DNA from: Agreia sp. COWG
GTDB taxonomy: Bacteria; Actinomycetota; Actinomycetes; Actinomycetales; Microbacteriaceae
DNA length: 64,000 bases
Assembly: GCF_904528075.1 (NCBI RefSeq)
Contig: NZ_LR882035.1
Coordinates: 2,604,001 to 2,668,000, forward strand
Direction of reading: 5' to 3'
The notes under the pieces were generated by a model. The model was given only the letters and a program-made list of their open reading frames with translations. It was not told the DNA's origin and searched no databases. Of the stretch, positions 62,764 through 64,000 are shown piece by piece; positions within the stretch are counted from its first letter, which is position 1, and each line of letters begins with the position of its first letter. The position numbers and the translations under genes are program-made.

Positions 62764-64000
62764 ATGTGCGGCATCGTCGGTATCGTCTCGTCCGGTCCGG
62801 TCAATCAACAGGTGTACGACAGCCTGCTTCTTCTTCAGCACCGCGGACAGGACTCGACGGGCATCGCCACCGCCGACGACTCCACGTTCCACATCGTCAA
62901 GGCCAAGGGCCAGGTGCGTGAGGCATTTCGCACCCGCGACATGCGATCGCTGCTGGGAAACGTCGGCCTCGGTCACGTGCGTTACGCCACGAAGGGTGTG
63001 GCGGGCAACGAGCAGGAGGCCCAGCCGTTCTACGTGAACGCTCCCTATGGCATCGTGCTCATCCACAACGGCAACCTCACGAACACGCGCGAGCTCAACC
63101 AGGAGCTCTTCCACATCGATCGCCGTCACCTGAACACGTCGAGCGACACGGAACTGCTGCTCAACGTGCTCGCAACCGAGCTCCAGTCGCAGGTCTCCGG
63201 GCTCGATCTCGAGCCCGACCAGGTGTTCGACGCCGTGGCAAACGTGCACGAGCGCATCGAGGGCTCTTACGCGGTGATCTCCATCATCGCCGGCCACGGG
63301 CTGCTCGCCTTCCGTGACCCGTTCGGCATCCGGCCCCTGGTTCTGGGCAAGCGCAGCGATGCCAACGCGCTCGCCGGTGTTCAGCGCGACGAGTGGATCG
63401 TGGCGAGCGAGTCCCTGGTGCTCGAAGCATCCGGTTACGAGGTCGTACGCGAGGTCGCGCCCGGCGAGGCCATCTTCATCACGCAGAACGGCGAGATGTA
63501 TTCCCGTCAGTGCGCGAAGAACCCCGTGCTCGTGCCGTGCTCCTTCGAGTACGTGTACCTGGCCCGCCCCGACAGCGTCATGAACGGCATCTCGGTCTAC
63601 GAGGCTCGGTTGCGGCTCGGAAACCGGCTGGCCTCGACCATCGCGGACCTCACCCCGATGGGCGACATCGATGTGGTCATGCCGATCCCGGATTCGTCGA
63701 GGCCCGCTGCCATGCAGGTCGCCCAGAAGCTGGGGGTGGAGTACCGCGAGGGCTTCTACAAGAACCGCTACGTGGGTCGCACCTTCATCATGCCCGGGCA
63801 GGCGGAGCGCAAGAAGAGCGTTCGGCAGAAACTCAACGCCATGTCGACAGAGTTCAAGGGAAAGAACATCTTGATCGTCGACGACTCGATCGTGCGCGGA
63901 ACGACCTCGAAAGAGATCGTCGAGATGGCCAGAGCGGCCGGGGCCAACAAGGTCACGTTCACCTCGGCCGCTCCCCCCGTGCGCTTTCCGCACGTCTACG
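62764..64000 (+). CDS. purF: Amidophosphoribosyltransferase, 3' end outside window
   Basis: The first 412 residues of PurF, which makes phosphoribosylamine, step 1 of purine synthesis. MCGIVGIV supplies the N-terminal nucleophile Cys. HRGQDSTGIAT, GHVRYATKG and LIHNGNLTN form the glutaminase site. VMPIPDSSRPAAMQ and ILIVDDSIVRGTTSKEI form the PRPP site. The frame stays open to the window end; the remaining C-terminus of about 80 residues is missing only because the window stops. A GGAG site lies 9 nt before the ATG. Confidence 0.95.
   Translation, partial: MCGIVGIVSSGPVNQQVYDSLLLLQHRGQDSTGIATADDSTFHIVKAKGQVREAFRTRDMRSLLGNVGLGHVRYATKGVAGNEQEAQPFYVNAPYGIVLIHNGNLTNTRELNQELFHIDRRHLNTSSDTELLLNVLATELQSQVSGLDLEPDQVFDAVANVHERIEGSYAVISIIAGHGLLAFRDPFGIRPLVLGKRSDANALAGVQRDEWIVASESLVLEASGYEVVREVAPGEAIFITQNGEMYSRQCAKNPVLVPCSFEYVYLARPDSVMNGISVYEARLRLGNRLASTIADLTPMGDIDVVMPIPDSSRPAAMQVAQKLGVEYREGFYKNRYVGRTFIMPGQAERKKSVRQKLNAMSTEFKGKNILIVDDSIVRGTTSKEIVEMARAAGANKVTFTSAAPPVRFPHVY

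Overview
The window is high-GC, gene-dense actinobacterial DNA. It carries several families largely confined to Actinobacteria: the MSMEG_4193 / DUF3090 / SCO1664 trio, DUF3073, MocR-YczE, and a single-chain glycyl-tRNA synthetase. Gene content and style (short intergenic gaps, many GTG starts, ATGA/GTGA stop-start overlaps) suggest a Microbacteriaceae-like chromosome. That assignment is inference; no rRNA or tRNA gene was seen to confirm it.

Layout. 0-2.3 kb: conserved actinobacterial trio and a small two-TM protein. 2.3-4.1 kb: a retron-like locus, consisting of a reverse transcriptase with YADD, QGSP and VTG motifs, preceded by a 171-nt stretch closed by a 22-bp inverted repeat with hairpins inside, as expected of an msr-msd RNA. 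4.1-7.6 kb: small proteins, a MarR regulator divergent from a TspO-like membrane protein, a GNAT and a zinc metallopeptidase. 7.6-19.6 kb: a methylthioribose uptake and methionine-salvage island (acyl-CoA-dehydrogenase-like flavoprotein, mtnD, a ribose-type ABC importer, mtnK, then mtnA-mtnK2-mtnC-mtnB), with an M50 peptidase and an SRPBCC gene between the two halves. 19.7-25.8 kb: a large acidic hypothetical protein, proline iminopeptidase, and an ABC transporter plus two-component operon. 25.9-32.3 kb: acyl-CoA oxidase-like enzyme, AI-2E family protein, PlsC acyltransferase, RecQ. 32.3-33.7 kb: an AbiEi-like/nuclease-like gene flanked by two copies of a 70-bp palindrome. 33.7-38.9 kb: DMT transporter, heterodimeric ABC exporter, VOC protein, terminator. 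38.9-44.7 kb: a DEAD-box helicase with about 20 N-terminal repeats and a structured leader, and an RND transporter. 44.8-55.6 kb: MocR/YczE, GlyRS, permeases, DUF3073, PrmC-like methyltransferase, LysG/LysE, RidA. 55.6-64 kb: purine genes purD-purC (+), purM (-) and purF (+, cut by the window end), with a JmjC-like oxygenase / sucrase-ferredoxin pair between purM and purF.

Functional links. The ABC importer and MtnK probably bring in and phosphorylate 5-methylthioribose. MtnA, MtnB, MtnC and MtnD would then turn it into the keto acid precursor of methionine. PurF, PurD, PurM and PurC cover four steps of IMP synthesis. The most novel-looking element is the retron: the RNA and RT are both recognisable, but no standard effector gene is adjacent. 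The second is the leader of the DEAD-box helicase, where a perfect 10-bp stem covers the ribosome binding site.
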